A stretch of DNA of 64,000 bases. Origin: Yponomeuta sedellus. Taxonomy: Eukaryota; Arthropoda; Insecta; Lepidoptera; Yponomeutidae. The notes below the pieces were generated by a model, which saw only the letters and a list, made by a program, of their open reading frames with translations, ran no database searches and was not told where the DNA came from. Made by a program: the position numbers and the translations under genes. The stretch spans positions 6,687,487-6,751,486 of the forward strand of contig OW203738.1 of NCBI GenBank assembly GCA_934045075.1, given 5' to 3'. Shown in pieces: positions 11,701-22,119 of the stretch. Position 1 is the stretch's first letter. Every line of letters begins with the position of its first letter.

Positions 11701-13285
11701 CTAAAATTGGAACACCTATTTCGCTTAGTAACAAATAAGGAGGAATATAAAAAAAACTGAGGGCGACCTTTCTTTTTCGGACTTCGTCGTCGAGAACACA
11801 GGACGTAGGAAGGACAAGAATTAGTTTAGAGTTCTTTAGTTACATTCTGCGGGAATTTTATTGATAGCAATAAGGGTGTTCTTTAGACACCCGACTTGCC
11901 TTAAAGGAGTGATGCAATCCAGCTGCGGAGTGCTGGCAGTCCAGTCCTCGATGGGCTGAAAACGCACTTTAGCGGCGGAGAAGACGGCGCATTCGCCCGC
12001 ATGTTGCGACGAAGTCTCACACTCTGCGCCGCAGACGGGCCAGCCGCAACGTGAGCATAACGTGTTCTCCACCGGGCAATAGCAGCTCAGGCATAGGGGC
12101 GGCGTATCTGGGGGTGCATACTTGACATAATAAGGCGTAGGGATCGGCAGCGCTAGCCGGGTAGCAAGAACGTTTTGGTTAAAACATTCTTGCCGGGTAG
12201 ACAATGCCTACCTCAAATTCTAAACCCGCCCCTGTATGTTGGGTTACAGGGCTGCCGTGTCGTGACAAAACACTGTAATTTAAAAACCGGCATTCTGCAG
12301 AAAACGCCAAAAACATTCGTTACGAAAATTCCGCATAGATACGTCAAATCGAAACAGTTTTCTTTAAAAATATTACATGTGTTAAATAATAGTGCACTTA
12401 ATTATGTCGTAATGAATTAATTAAGAAAAAATTTTACGACTCTAATTGAAAATCTCGAATCTTCGCACTGACCGCTTTTTTTCTTGACAAATAGGAAAAG
12501 GTTTTAAAGTCGTTGGGACAAAACACTGCATCTACAGTTATTTGACTTAAAAACCCCGAGCATGTTTTGACAAAACACTGTACTTATCTATAGAAATAGT
12601 ATTTTGTCAAAACAGGTATCTATAATATTGGTTATACAGTCTTAATTACTAATGACTGATTAGCGTATTATTAAAACTTTTTCGATATTTTTTGATGCCA
12701 TGCCATGTGGCGAAGAATCGGAATATTCATGTTACTTCAAAACACTGTATAGATACAGTGTTTTGTCATACCACGGCAGAGGGAACATAATTAGGATTTG
12801 ATGAAATAGATCAATAATTTTCGGGAGTCAGGCCCCTCTGTAAAATCAGATTATAGTGGATATAATCTTTAGGTTACGGTGGTGGCAATGTTGATGGTAT
12901 TGGACGTTTGAACCAACTTAGAAGTCTTTGAATCTGGTCATTATGTTAGCGTACATATATTCCTTGCCTCTGGCCTAGATAAGAGGAGGTGCGGGATAGA
13001 AAGTGCCTACTCCAGAATTGTCTGGTGCCAGGTGCCACTCCAAATACATTGGGATTCAGTGATAAACTATAGCTTATCTGGGGACATGGCGCCGGTAAAA
13101 TAACCCTAGCCTACGCCCTCAGAACAAAACCCAACCCAACTAAAGCTTTACTTGCCTGGTTTAGGTCCAACAGCGAAAGGAATGTCAGTAAAGATCATTT
13201 CACCACTGTCCAAATCCTTTTTAGCCACCAGATATCGTCCATATTTATCGTTCTTCAGGATGTCACTATTGTTAACTTCTGCCAT
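8785..13285 (-). CDS. SET and MYND domain protein, SmydA-like (507 aa), predicted lysine methyltransferase family
   Basis: Exons in order (minus strand): 13285-13156, 12152-11900, 11623-11425, 10847-10723, 10523-10297, 10126-9963, 9324-9132, 9017-8785. The total is 507 codons plus TAG. N-terminal SET half: residues 1-45. MYND zinc finger: C64, C67, C76, C79, C84, C88, H94, C98. SET core: HSCVPN at 220-225, then a LHLCYTYVLSP strand and a post-SET cysteine cluster (FSCDCRRCAD). The long helical C-terminus fits insect SmydA proteins. Introns 1 and 2 use GC donors (AG|GCAAGT) and only these keep the frame. The residue before HSC is Ala, where SMYD enzymes usually have the SAM-contacting Asn (NHSC), so activity is doubtful. 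The family methylates histone or other lysines; the substrate here is unknown. Confidence 0.9.
9640..9830 (-). repeat. LINE 3'-end remnant in SMYD intron 6
   Basis: The string 'ccactggtggacttaggcc' is a diverged reverse complement of the lepidopteran LINE tail motif (ggcctatgtccagcagtgg). A perfect 16-bp palindrome (catccctcgagggatg, 9675-9690) lies within it. Confidence 0.55.
10900..11110 (+). repeat. tRNA-like SINE, family C, in SMYD intron 3
   Basis: A head with a box A-like start (ttgagcagttaacgcttgg) and box B-like GGGTTCGGTACCC is followed by a tail, 'gtgtttttccgtgtttg'. The same tail occurs at 24030-24240. Confidence 0.6.
12157..12200. repeat. 28-bp hairpin flanked by 8-bp direct repeats
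   Basis: A 12-bp inverted repeat with one mismatch and a 4-base loop (12165-12192) is flanked on both sides by CCGGGTAG (12157-12164, 12193-12200). It lies directly upstream of the exon 2 acceptor of the SMYD gene, in the branch-point region of a GC-AG intron. Confidence 0.75.
12252..12779. mobile_element. Inverted-repeat DNA element candidate (about 530 bp) in SMYD intron 1
   Basis: The left end is ctgccgtgtcgtgacaaaac and the right end is its imperfect reverse complement (gttttgtcataccacggcag). The motif gacaaaacactgta recurs inside at about 12261, 12516, 12572 and, inverted, near 12605 and 12755, as subterminal repeats do in non-autonomous elements. AGGG may be the target duplication. No ORF. 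Confidence 0.6.
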
Positions 13286-15021
13286 TGTTATAACTTAAAA
13301 TCAAAAGTTAGGGAATATTGTATGGTAACAAAACCCACGCGCTCCGCGGCAACTCAGTGACGATTGACCGGTGAGGCTGTAGTTGCCGCCTTATTATGAA
13401 CATTAGGCGGCTAAAATAAACCGCGACCATTCGAGAATTGGGCCGTTCGAGATCTCTCCAATACGACCACAAACACAAGATATAAGTAGGTACATACGTA
13501 GGTACCTACTAACTGTTGATGTGAACTACAGTATTGTTAGTTGGTGCGTACATACACTGAACATCAAGATCGCGAAAATAGAACAGTCGCCAAGTCAGCT
13601 TTGAGTTCGAACTCAGGAATTTTGAATCTATTGTTCAGCGCGTTTTCAGAGTTCAGTAGTAAACAAGAAACCTTTTTAGTTTGTTATTTTACGCCTGTCT
13701 CTCTACGTCCATCCGTCCATCAGGGCGGACAAAGCAGCGGACAGACGGATGGATGGAGATCCATACATCCGCATATATAAGTATGTATGTACATATAACA
13801 TAAATACATTTATCTTTAAAGGGCTTAGGCCGAGTAGCTCTCCGCTAAACGGTTGATTGTAGAAACGTGAAAAATTCAGGGCAAAACCTAATTTAAATGA
13901 TTATCACGGCCAAATAGGCTTCACAAGTTAAGTAGTAATAGGCGACCAATTCATAAAAGCGAAACTTTGCACAAGACGAATTGAAAATTACTTTGATGAA
14001 GTTGTTAGATCTAGGACCTTTTTCATACTATGACAATTCGATGTACATTACATTCGATTAACCCACAGAATAACAAGTAGACTCTGGTACGCAATGTACC
14101 TTAGATAATGCGTGTTCTCTTATATTATTAAAAGCATACCTACATAGGTTCCTACATACCCACCTAGAATTGTCGGCTAAGATTTGTGCCATATGTTCTG
14201 TTGTTGTATCTATTTGTACTTAAAAAACTCGTTATGTAAATTTGGTGAAAATCGTTCTTTCTACAGAACCCTACAGTGGGCGTGGCCCGACACGCACTTT
14301 GCTAGTTCCGTTATCGAAAGGATAGCAGCACGCAGCTTCACAGATGTAAAAAAGTGTGTTCCTTGCTGGGAACATGAAAAATGCTGCTGGGAACGTGAAA
14401 AAACTCCTTTAAGTGATGCAAAGATGACATTAACGTTTTTATAAAAAAACATTTAATAAATTGACAATTAGGTAGGTACCTACAAATATTTTCCTGATCT
14501 TTTGGCTGTTACTCCGGTTACCCTAGCACTTCCTTTAACTTACTTGTGTGTTTAACGAGCAGTAAAGGGTGGTAAAGGTGTTGGAAACACGCCAACGTTA
14601 TAATCTATATTTGTGGCGAACCAAAGTTTGTTCTAGTAAAGGGCAAGGTGACTCTGTCTGGGTCTTTGACATTCTTATAATGAGTTAGGTAAGGTCTTGG
14701 ATCCCTGGGTCCACTGATTTGAACATTTTTGTAGGAGACCCATACACAGATTTCCAAATCTGTGGACCCAGGGATATATCTCATAAATAACATAACACAA
14801 TAAAATCAATCTTATTGCTCTCGTTACCAAGCAGGCGATAGTTCGTTTTCATCTTTGAATTTTATACCTATTTCAAGGTTGGGAAATGCTGAGCCTAATA
14901 GATTATTTAATTTTATTAAAAACATTGTTAATATCTAGTCGCACACTAATGGCTCCCATTTTTTTGGTTAGGTGTTTAAAATTATTATTTCATTTAATGA
15001 TTTTTCCGGAACAATTTAGGT
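13286..15021. other. Intergenic stretch between the SMYD and VDAC loci
   Basis: No gene seen. It holds the SMYD 5' flank (GC-richer, 13320-13450), AT-rich DNA with taggtacctac-type runs, and a stem-loop at 14701-14775 (21-bp arms, one mismatch, 33-base loop). The short ORFs here lack coding character. Confidence 0.5.
14701..14775. repeat. Stem-loop with 21-bp arms
   Basis: Arms 14701-14721 and 14755-14775 are complementary except for one base; the loop is 33 bases. It could be a small fold-back element or a local inverted duplication. Confidence 0.7.
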
Positions 15022-16236
15022 ATGTCAATTTATGAGCATCTTAGTAACTTGGGAACAGCTACTGGGTTTTGGAAATATTTTCAATTTCCATCAGCATCGG
15101 CGATCACAGAGGAATACGAACCATGCTTCAAAAAGGTAAGCAGTCCAAAACACTCCTACTAGTCTGATTATTATCCAATTGAAAGAAACTGAGGCCAACC
15201 TAGACTTCAAAGTAACTTTTAGTAATAAGGCCGCCACTTGTACTGCACTACGTTATTTTTATGTCTCTTTTGCAATTCCTGGTGTACAGGCGATAAAGGA
15301 CCGGTCGTCGTACATGGTCACCTTCTCGAAATCGTTTCTAAATACACTACTTCGGGTAGATTTTGCAGTTAGGTAAAATCTGATTCGAGAAGTAGGCCAA
15401 GAGGAGGATCCAACTGCCGGAGCCGAGACATGGACACTCACGAGTTGGTCCAACCTTGCAAAGTCGCTCAGCGAGCTACGGAGAGCTTAGAGTTTTTCTG
15501 AGGGATAGGATTCGTAACGAATGCATCCGACAGAGAACCAAAGTTATTGGCATAGCTCAGAGGATCAGCGAGTTGAAGTGGCTGGCCATATCTCGCGAAG
15601 AACCGTTGGAGTAAACGTGTTCTTGAGCGGAGACCGCGACTCGGCAAACGTAGTGTAGGACGCCCTCCGACCAGGTGGGATGACGATCTGCGAAAAATTG
15701 CCGGCAGATGCTGGATGCGACAAGCTGAGGACGGGGCGTTATGGCGCTCATTAGGGGAGGGCTATGTCCAGCAGTGGAGTAATATAGCCTGAAGAAGAAG
15801 AAGATGCAATAAAGACAATTCTATCTCCTGAGTTGCCGAAACTTTAGTCTCAGAAGTGACATCGGGTAAGTTTGTGAATTGAAAATTACACTAAATAAAT
15901 ACTTAAGTAATGTTCTGTCACGCACTTTGCTGGGAAATTTGACGAGACCGGAGTAGCGCGGTCTCTGAGACCGCGCTACTGTTAAGTATTTACGTAGGTA
16001 ATTCTCAATTCAGAAATTGGCCCGTAATCGATTGCAGGGTAATTGCCTATAGACATTTGGCAGGCGCTTAGACGTTTTCTTAGTAATATTTTGATTTCTT
16101 CCTCTCTCAGGATGGCACTCTCAGCAGGCGGCTAGTGTGTAAGGATGATAAAGGCAACGTGGTGGATTGTCCTGGCGGCGGCGGTGGAAGTCCTGGCGCA
16201 AGAGATTACGCCGGAGATGTCGCCCCTCCACCTAAA
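15022..16236 (+). CDS. Two putative upstream coding exons that join VDAC in frame (N-terminally extended isoform)
   Basis: Exon A is 15022-15135 (38 codons from ATG; an in-frame TGA lies upstream at 14998) and ends in K|GTAAGC. Exon B is 16111-16236 (42 codons), entered after tcctctctcag and left at K|GTGAGC. It reads like coding sequence with a Gly run (VVDCPGGGGGSPGARDYAG) and a Pro run (APPPK). Both end in phase 0. The VDAC exon starts at 18405 with GGA ATG, so it continues in frame as Gly-Met-Ala-Pro. The product would be about 363 aa with an 80-residue extension carrying two Cys. I do not recognise the extension. An RTE-type LINE tail lies in the intron between A and B. Exon B looks the more certain. 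Confidence 0.5.
15400..15805 (+). mobile_element. 3' end of an RTE-like LINE
   Basis: Fragments of the LINE C-terminus are readable across frameshifts: an ELKWxxGH...SRRT segment, a KR..G.PPTRWDDDLRKIAG segment (15650-15705) and a final WRSLGEAYVQQW-like segment. The string gtccagcagtggag and a GAA-rich tail (15790-15803) follow. It is 5'-truncated and broken. Confidence 0.75.
15952..15980. repeat. Perfect palindrome, 14-bp arms
   Basis: Arms 15952-15965 and 15967-15980 are perfect reverse complements with one spacer base. GC-rich (agtagcgcggtctc). Confidence 0.9.
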
Positions 16237-17269
16237 GTGAGCTATCAAGCTTTTCGCACAGAACTACATACACACCATTGCTGGTTTGAAGTTTGCTTCG
16301 TCTTTATTCAGGCTTTTTGATTGTCAGTATCAAGATCAGGGGCCGGCCCTTTAAAGCGATAGCAACGTCATCGTATACCTATGTGTGAAACCTCTGGGAT
16401 ATGAACTGGACCATCTGAGCTGGGTATACGACTCGACTACCCGACTTCCCCCTTTCTAGCCCAGTTCGTATAAGTTTGATGCCATGACACCCGAACTCCG
16501 TGCTGTTATAGGTATATAGAGAAGTAGATGAGTATGACGTGAGATCTAAATTGTCGTAAAGTCTGTAGAAAATCAACTCTAGTCTTTGCCTACGCTTCTG
16601 AGATAGCTTTCAATTGTAACGTAAATATTAACGGTCGTATTTATAAAAACACTATACCTTAAAGCACTCGATAAACGCTGATGAAAATAATCTGTGGATA
16701 ATATTTTACGATTATATAAACTGCCTCGGAGAGCTGCCTTTAGAGACATCGTGTTTTTATAAACAAATATATGGCCCTAAATATATGGGAAGCACCTATG
16801 TCTGTTTAGATTTAAGGTTGGAGGATCTACGTTTGGTGGCTGTATTTGTATCCTTCATCGTACTACATACATGTAATGTTAGCTCTACACGCCTCACGTA
16901 GAGAGTCCACATCCAACACGATGACCTACATTAATTCTGCTCCCTCTACACACTGACTTGACATGTAAGTATCTAAGGGCTCGATTTGGTGGCCCAGAAA
17001 AAAGTGGCAATAGGATGTCGTAAGTACGTCTTCAAGCTTATCCAAGATTATCCAGAAGAAAGACTATAAAGACGTTAGGGACTATATAGTGTCACACCAA
17101 ATTAGGTATCTACCTGTATCAAAATTGAGAGACAAAGTAACTGCCCATTGGCCAAGCAAATTCTGTGTACTTATGTTGTGTTAGGTAGGTAGGTACTGAT
17201 TGGCTAGACTTTTTACCACAACTGCCATTCCTACTATGTGCTGCTATGTATATTTTCGAAATACCCGCG

Positions 17270-17294
17270 CTCAGAATAAGGACCTTATTCTGAG
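17270..17294. repeat. Perfect palindrome, 12-bp arms
   Basis: Arms 17270-17281 (ctcagaataagg) and 17283-17294 with one spacer base. The rest of 16237-18404 is AT-rich with no further exon that I can support, apart from the candidate 5' UTR exon near 17700-17801. Confidence 0.9.
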
Positions 17295-17689
17295 TAGCCG
17301 CGCGTAATCAGGTAAACAACTCTTTATATTGCAACCTCATTAATCAACTATGTGTGTCAGATAACTTAATTAGAAAAAACTTTGTACATTATTATAAAAC
17401 TAACTAAAATGTATGTACTACAAATTATGTAGTATTATCGAAATATATAAATATTTTTTGTTAAAACTGACGCTTACGCCATTTTAGGACTGCTTACCCT
17501 CCATAAGTTTATTACGTGGTTTAAAGAAACATTTTATGTTATAAATAATATATTTAAAAAATATTCATTTATTTATGATAAGTTAAATATTTTTAACACT
17601 AAATTATCTGTAATAGCTTTAGGAGGTTGATACATCAATAGCCCAACATCCGGATTTTTACTGCACGCTCGATGCGCCATCTGACGGCA

Positions 17690-17801
17690 GTTTTGAAATC
17701 GTGGTGTGACGTGTGGTACAAGTGGTTCTCTTCTGTCTCTTGGCGAATTTGCCTGAAATAATTTCTGTAATTTAATTTGTGCGTAGCATTGAATAAATAT
17801 A
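17690..17801 (+). promoter_or_regulatory. Candidate promoter and 5' UTR exon of the standard VDAC transcript
   Basis: A GC-richer patch (17660-17760) is followed by a strong donor, GTAAGTAT, at 17802. Spliced to the acceptor at 18404, it would give a transcript whose first ATG in the coding exon is 18408. Inferred only. Confidence 0.35.
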
Positions 17802-18407
17802 GTAAGTATTATATTTGCTATAACATTTCATATTTAACTATTTATAGCCAATTCAACTTTTTTTTTGGTTAGGTTACTATTTGGTAGGCCGGTTTCGATG
17901 GGGGGTTATTCGCCTTATTTTATCTCCAGATCTTGCTCCTAGCTTGATATCCGTACAATAAGTACCAATATTTCAACCAAGTAATCGTGTGACTATCCAT
18001 TTAACGTTGCACGAGAGATTAGTAACTACCAATAAGAAATTTCCATCCTGACCAACGTCGTTCGATGCATGTGATTTACACCTTGATAACTAAAAAATCA
18101 GCACCGCGTGATAAAGGTCAAGTTTACGGCCACGGACCGAGGTGTCCGGTTCAATGTAATTGAGCTCCCGTTAGGATTATAAATTTTTTGGCCTTGCACA
18201 TAACAATAAACTATGTTATGTAATACCGTTATTCAGTGACTTGCGAATTGTATTTTCGAGTCGTTTCCGACCCTGACATAGCTGGCAGTGCTGTCTGTCA
18301 TAGGTAAATCTACTTTCGACTGCGCCCAACTCCACTGAGGAGTCCTGTCATGACATTGGCCTGTAGCTCGTTTTATGGTTATTCTAATTGACAGTATATT
18401 GCAGGGA

Positions 18408-21400
18408 ATGGCTCCCCCACACTACGCCGACCTTGGCAAGAAGGCCAACGATGTCTTCAACAAGGGTTACCATTTCGGAGTCATCAAGCTAGACTTGAAG
18501 ACCAAGAGCGACTCCGGTGTTGAGTTCAGCAGCGGCATCACCTCCAACCAAGAGAGTGGAAAGGTCAGTACTAAGCTACATTTGAAGACCAAGAGCCGCT
18601 CTGGTGCTCATTTTAGTGGAATTCTCACCACCAACCAAAAGAGTGGAAAGGTAAGGTACTAAAGACCACTATGTAAGATACGAAGAATATTTTTTATTTT
18701 ACAGTGAAAAAAAAAATCAGCAAATACAAAATATTTACCAAGGTACATAGTACAATTGGCAGCCTTATTATTAAAATGGTGCCATAGTGTCATATGGCTT
18801 AACCATCCTGCTATGCAGGAAGACACGTGAGCCCGAGCAGTGGGGACATCCAAAGACTTGATATCACCATCATTGCTAAAAACAATTGAACTGATACTGT
18901 TAGAAAAAATAAACTATTTCATATGCACCAAGCTTTTAATTGCTAAAAACAGGCTACTTAATTTCCATCCTGCTTTTTCTCCTCAAAAGAATCAAATGTT
19001 TCCTACTCCACACAAAAGTATCCAGGTCCCATGTGCAGAATGTTTTGGACATTGAAAAAGGATTGTGAATGCCTTGGTCTACTCAAGACTTTACTGAACA
19101 GTGCAACATTTACACAGGTGTTCGGCAGCCTCCAGTCCAAGTATGCTGTGAAGGACTACGGTCTTACATTTACAGAGAAATGGAACACAGACAACACATT
19201 GGCCACAGACATCACCATCCAGGACAAAATCGCCGCCGGGCTCAAGCTCACTCTTGAGGGCACCTTTGCACCACAGACTGGGTGAGATATCATAAATCAC
19301 ATAACCCACAACAATTTTGGGCAGTTTTTGCTCTAAGTGAAATTAGACTAATATAAACACTAACAGTAATGAAACCATTATTCTCAAGGTTTCTACAAAA
19401 AAGGCAAGATTAAAATTTGTTGGATCGGCTAGGAAAGCCAGGGATCAATAAGTATCACAAGGATTGCAATATGTTTTCAGAACTTGAGAACCAAGAGATT
19501 GACAGGACAGATAGTCATCGACATTTCAAGTTAAACAGAGTAGCCTAGCACAATAAATAGTTTTCTGTTTATAAATCCTCTAAAAAAATTAAGAAAGAAA
19601 TTGTTTGTAGGAGCAAAAGCGGTAAGCTGAAGACGGCGTATGTGAATGACCGTGTGGCCATCAACTCCAACTGCGACCTGGACCTGGCTGGGCCCATTGT
19701 AGATGTCGCCGGTGTGGTCAACTACCAGGGCTGGCTCTTCGGCGTGGCTTCGCAGTTCGACTCCCAAAAGGCCAAGCTCACCAAGAACAACTTCGCTCTT
19801 GGATACCAGACCAAGGACTTCGCCCTACACACCAATGTGTGAGTTTATCTTTTAGTGGTGAATTATTTTAAAAGTGTAAACAATTTTATTTCATACAGTT
19901 ATAAAAGACTGATAATTCTAATAAAATGATAGTCTAATCTACAATATTTGAGTTTGACATGTATTTGTCTATATATCTTGTTGAGCCGAATATTACATAA
20001 ATTGGCTATGTAGATTATATTTAAGCAAATTAGCTTTATGTCCATTTTTTCTCTAAAATTATCTAGATTTTGAAATGGACACCTAGTTTGAATTGTAACG
20101 TTCATTAAGCCGCAGTTTCTGCACTACTTTGAATAAAACCATTTCATTTCAGCCTATAGGGAGATTACTATCCCTTCTTACTAAGATAATAAGCTCCATT
20201 GAACAATAGTAAATTATGCAAGGAGGATGAGGCCATTTCTTGTATTGCAGTCTTGATGATAACTGGTTTGAGCCAGTGTAGCACTGAGTATCATGCACTA
20301 GCCTTGATCTTTTATTTGTTTGCCTTTGTTCCTGTTCCCTTTACTAAAACTCTACTTATATGTGAGATTGAGGTATGAGTAACTTAAAAACTTATTTTAC
20401 TGTGTGATCTCTAAACCGACAAATAGAAATATTTTCTTGCATAATATTTTCAAGCAAAAGGGCCTATGTATTTTCGCCACAGGCGTCCACTACATTACTC
20501 GCGTAGGTAGTTGAAGTTGTGTGAGACAGTGTTTAATGCCATTTTTGCCCATCCGAAAATCGATAAACCGAAGTGAGTTTAAACGATAAATTGAAACAGT
20601 GCTGCCTCGGTTCACTTCGATCAACTTGGAGAATAGACGCTTACCTATAGAAACACCTAAAGAAGTGTTGCAATATTTTTTTAGGTCACATGAAACATGG
20701 ATTTTGTATAAATTATTTTATTCGGCCAGCCTTCACAGCGATAACAGCATAATTATGTGCCATGCATACGGCGCCATCAAAAATAATATTTAGGTTCCAG
20801 CTATGTTACACTCAAACCCTTAACACTTGACCAAAATTCACAGCGACAACGGAAAAGACTTCGGTGGCGCTATCTATCAAAAGGTGGCTTCCAACTTGGA
20901 GTGCGGAATCACAATGAAGTGGACATCAGGCTCGGCCGATACGCTCTTCGGCGTCGCCGGGAAATACCTGCTGGATAACGAGGCCTCGCTCCACGCCAAG
21001 GTCAACAACAAGTCGCTCATCGGCCTCGGATACCAGCAGACGCTGCGCCCGGGTAAGTCGGGGTTTGCTTTGTTGCAACTGTTTGTTTTACTGTTGTTTG
21101 ATTTTTATTAACTGTTTTTGTATCAAACAGGATTACGATGGGTGGGCAAAAGGAAAACAAGCATGTTTTGCTATTGAGGCAGACCGAGCATGGCAGAATA
21201 TCATAATACAAATTAAATTCTGGGTACTTAAATCTTGCTTAAGTAGCTTTTTTTTACTTAGCCTATTGTGCAAAACCCCTCCTTTTTCTATTTCTCCCCA
21301 TCTCCAGCCATCTTAGCGTTGGTCTGCCGCCAGCTCAGTGTTCATTCAGCAGAACCCAGTCGCGATTTTTGGCCACCTATCGGCATAGTAGCGTTTAATT

Positions 21401-21985
21401 AAAATTTAATGTAATTTAGCCATTCAATTAAATGACTATTTGGTGAAGTTATGTTTGAATATTTTTTGTTATTTTTTTCAACTTTGTTAATCAAGTCTTG
21501 CGCAATCAGATACAACAAGTCTGCACGACTTCAAATATTAGTCCGAATGTCTATTTTTCGATAAATCGTTAATAGGCAAGAACTATGTATGAAATGGGGC
21601 CCTAAATGTTTTTGCGCGCTATTGATTTGTTTTCAAGCAAATGCAGACAAAAGTTTTACGTAGGGTGCGGCCATACCTTTTTCTGGTACCCAATCTCGCG
21701 CGTACATTTCTTGACCTGCTGCCAAACACATGTCGTTTTATTTTCAACGCAGTTATTGATAATTTTGTTTGTCTTCTTAAACTTGTTATCTCTCTAGGTA
21801 ATCATACGATTTCCAATAAGTGGGAGACCTTTTATGCCAGTTATCTGTCGCGCGTGAGTGATGAGATTATGTAACGCATTGTTTTGTTTCCAGGCGTAGT
21901 TCTCACTCTGTCGGCCGCCATCGACGGGCAGAACTTCAACGCCGGCGGACACAAGGTCGGCCTGGCCCTCGAGCTCGAGCCCTAA
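18408..21985 (+). CDS. VDAC: Voltage-dependent anion channel (mitochondrial porin), 282 aa
   Basis: Exons: 18408-18563 (coding part; the exon starts at 18405), 19118-19281, 19611-19838, 20844-21052, 21894-21985. The phases agree and the total is 282 codons plus TAA, exactly the usual length. It is the outer mitochondrial membrane beta-barrel that passes metabolites and ions. Recognisable blocks: [17 protein letters not shown] (N-terminal helix), [15 protein letters not shown] (first strand), [30 protein letters not shown], the alternating hydrophobic strands of exons 3-4, and [17 protein letters not shown] at the end. Odd: an in-frame second copy of the exon 1 tail with its own donor lies at 18564-18650, and two in-frame exons lie upstream (15022-16236). 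The gene converges on CSN4. Confidence 0.97.
18564..18650 (+). repeat. In-frame 87-bp tandem duplication of the exon 1 tail of VDAC
   Basis: The unit at 18477-18563 (with donor K|GTCAGT) is repeated at 18564-18650 and ends in a second donor, K|GTAAGG. The copy has no stop, keeps the frame and would add 29 residues containing [15 protein letters not shown], which mirrors [16 protein letters not shown]. Most differences change the amino acid. Choosing the second donor would give a 311-aa VDAC with an extra strand-like segment after the first strand. Confidence 0.85.
20078..20150 (+). repeat. Short dispersed repeat shared by VDAC intron 3 and LIN54 intron 17
   Basis: About 73 bases (starting ggacacctagtttgaattgt) are almost identical to 52048-52118. 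Flanks differ, so it is a dispersed element of unknown class. Confidence 0.75.
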
Positions 21986-22091
21986 GCGCCGCACCACTAG
22001 ACTTGTAGATAATACATAACGCTACTTTGACTGTTATTACAATTATCTATTTACAAAGGGAGCATTATATGTATTGTATAGAGAAATCAAT

Positions 22092-22097
22092 ATTAAA
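22092..22097 (+). terminator. Likely poly(A) signal of VDAC (ATTAAA)
   Basis: ATTAAA lies about 107 bases after the stop codon. It is the commonest variant hexamer. Confidence 0.45.
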
Positions 22098-22119
22098 CTA
22101 AACAGTGTACAAGTGCGGT

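Noticed and set aside
18375..18407. In-frame ATG upstream of the VDAC start
   Set aside because: It lies before the acceptor AG at 18403-18404, so it is intronic and not in the mRNA.
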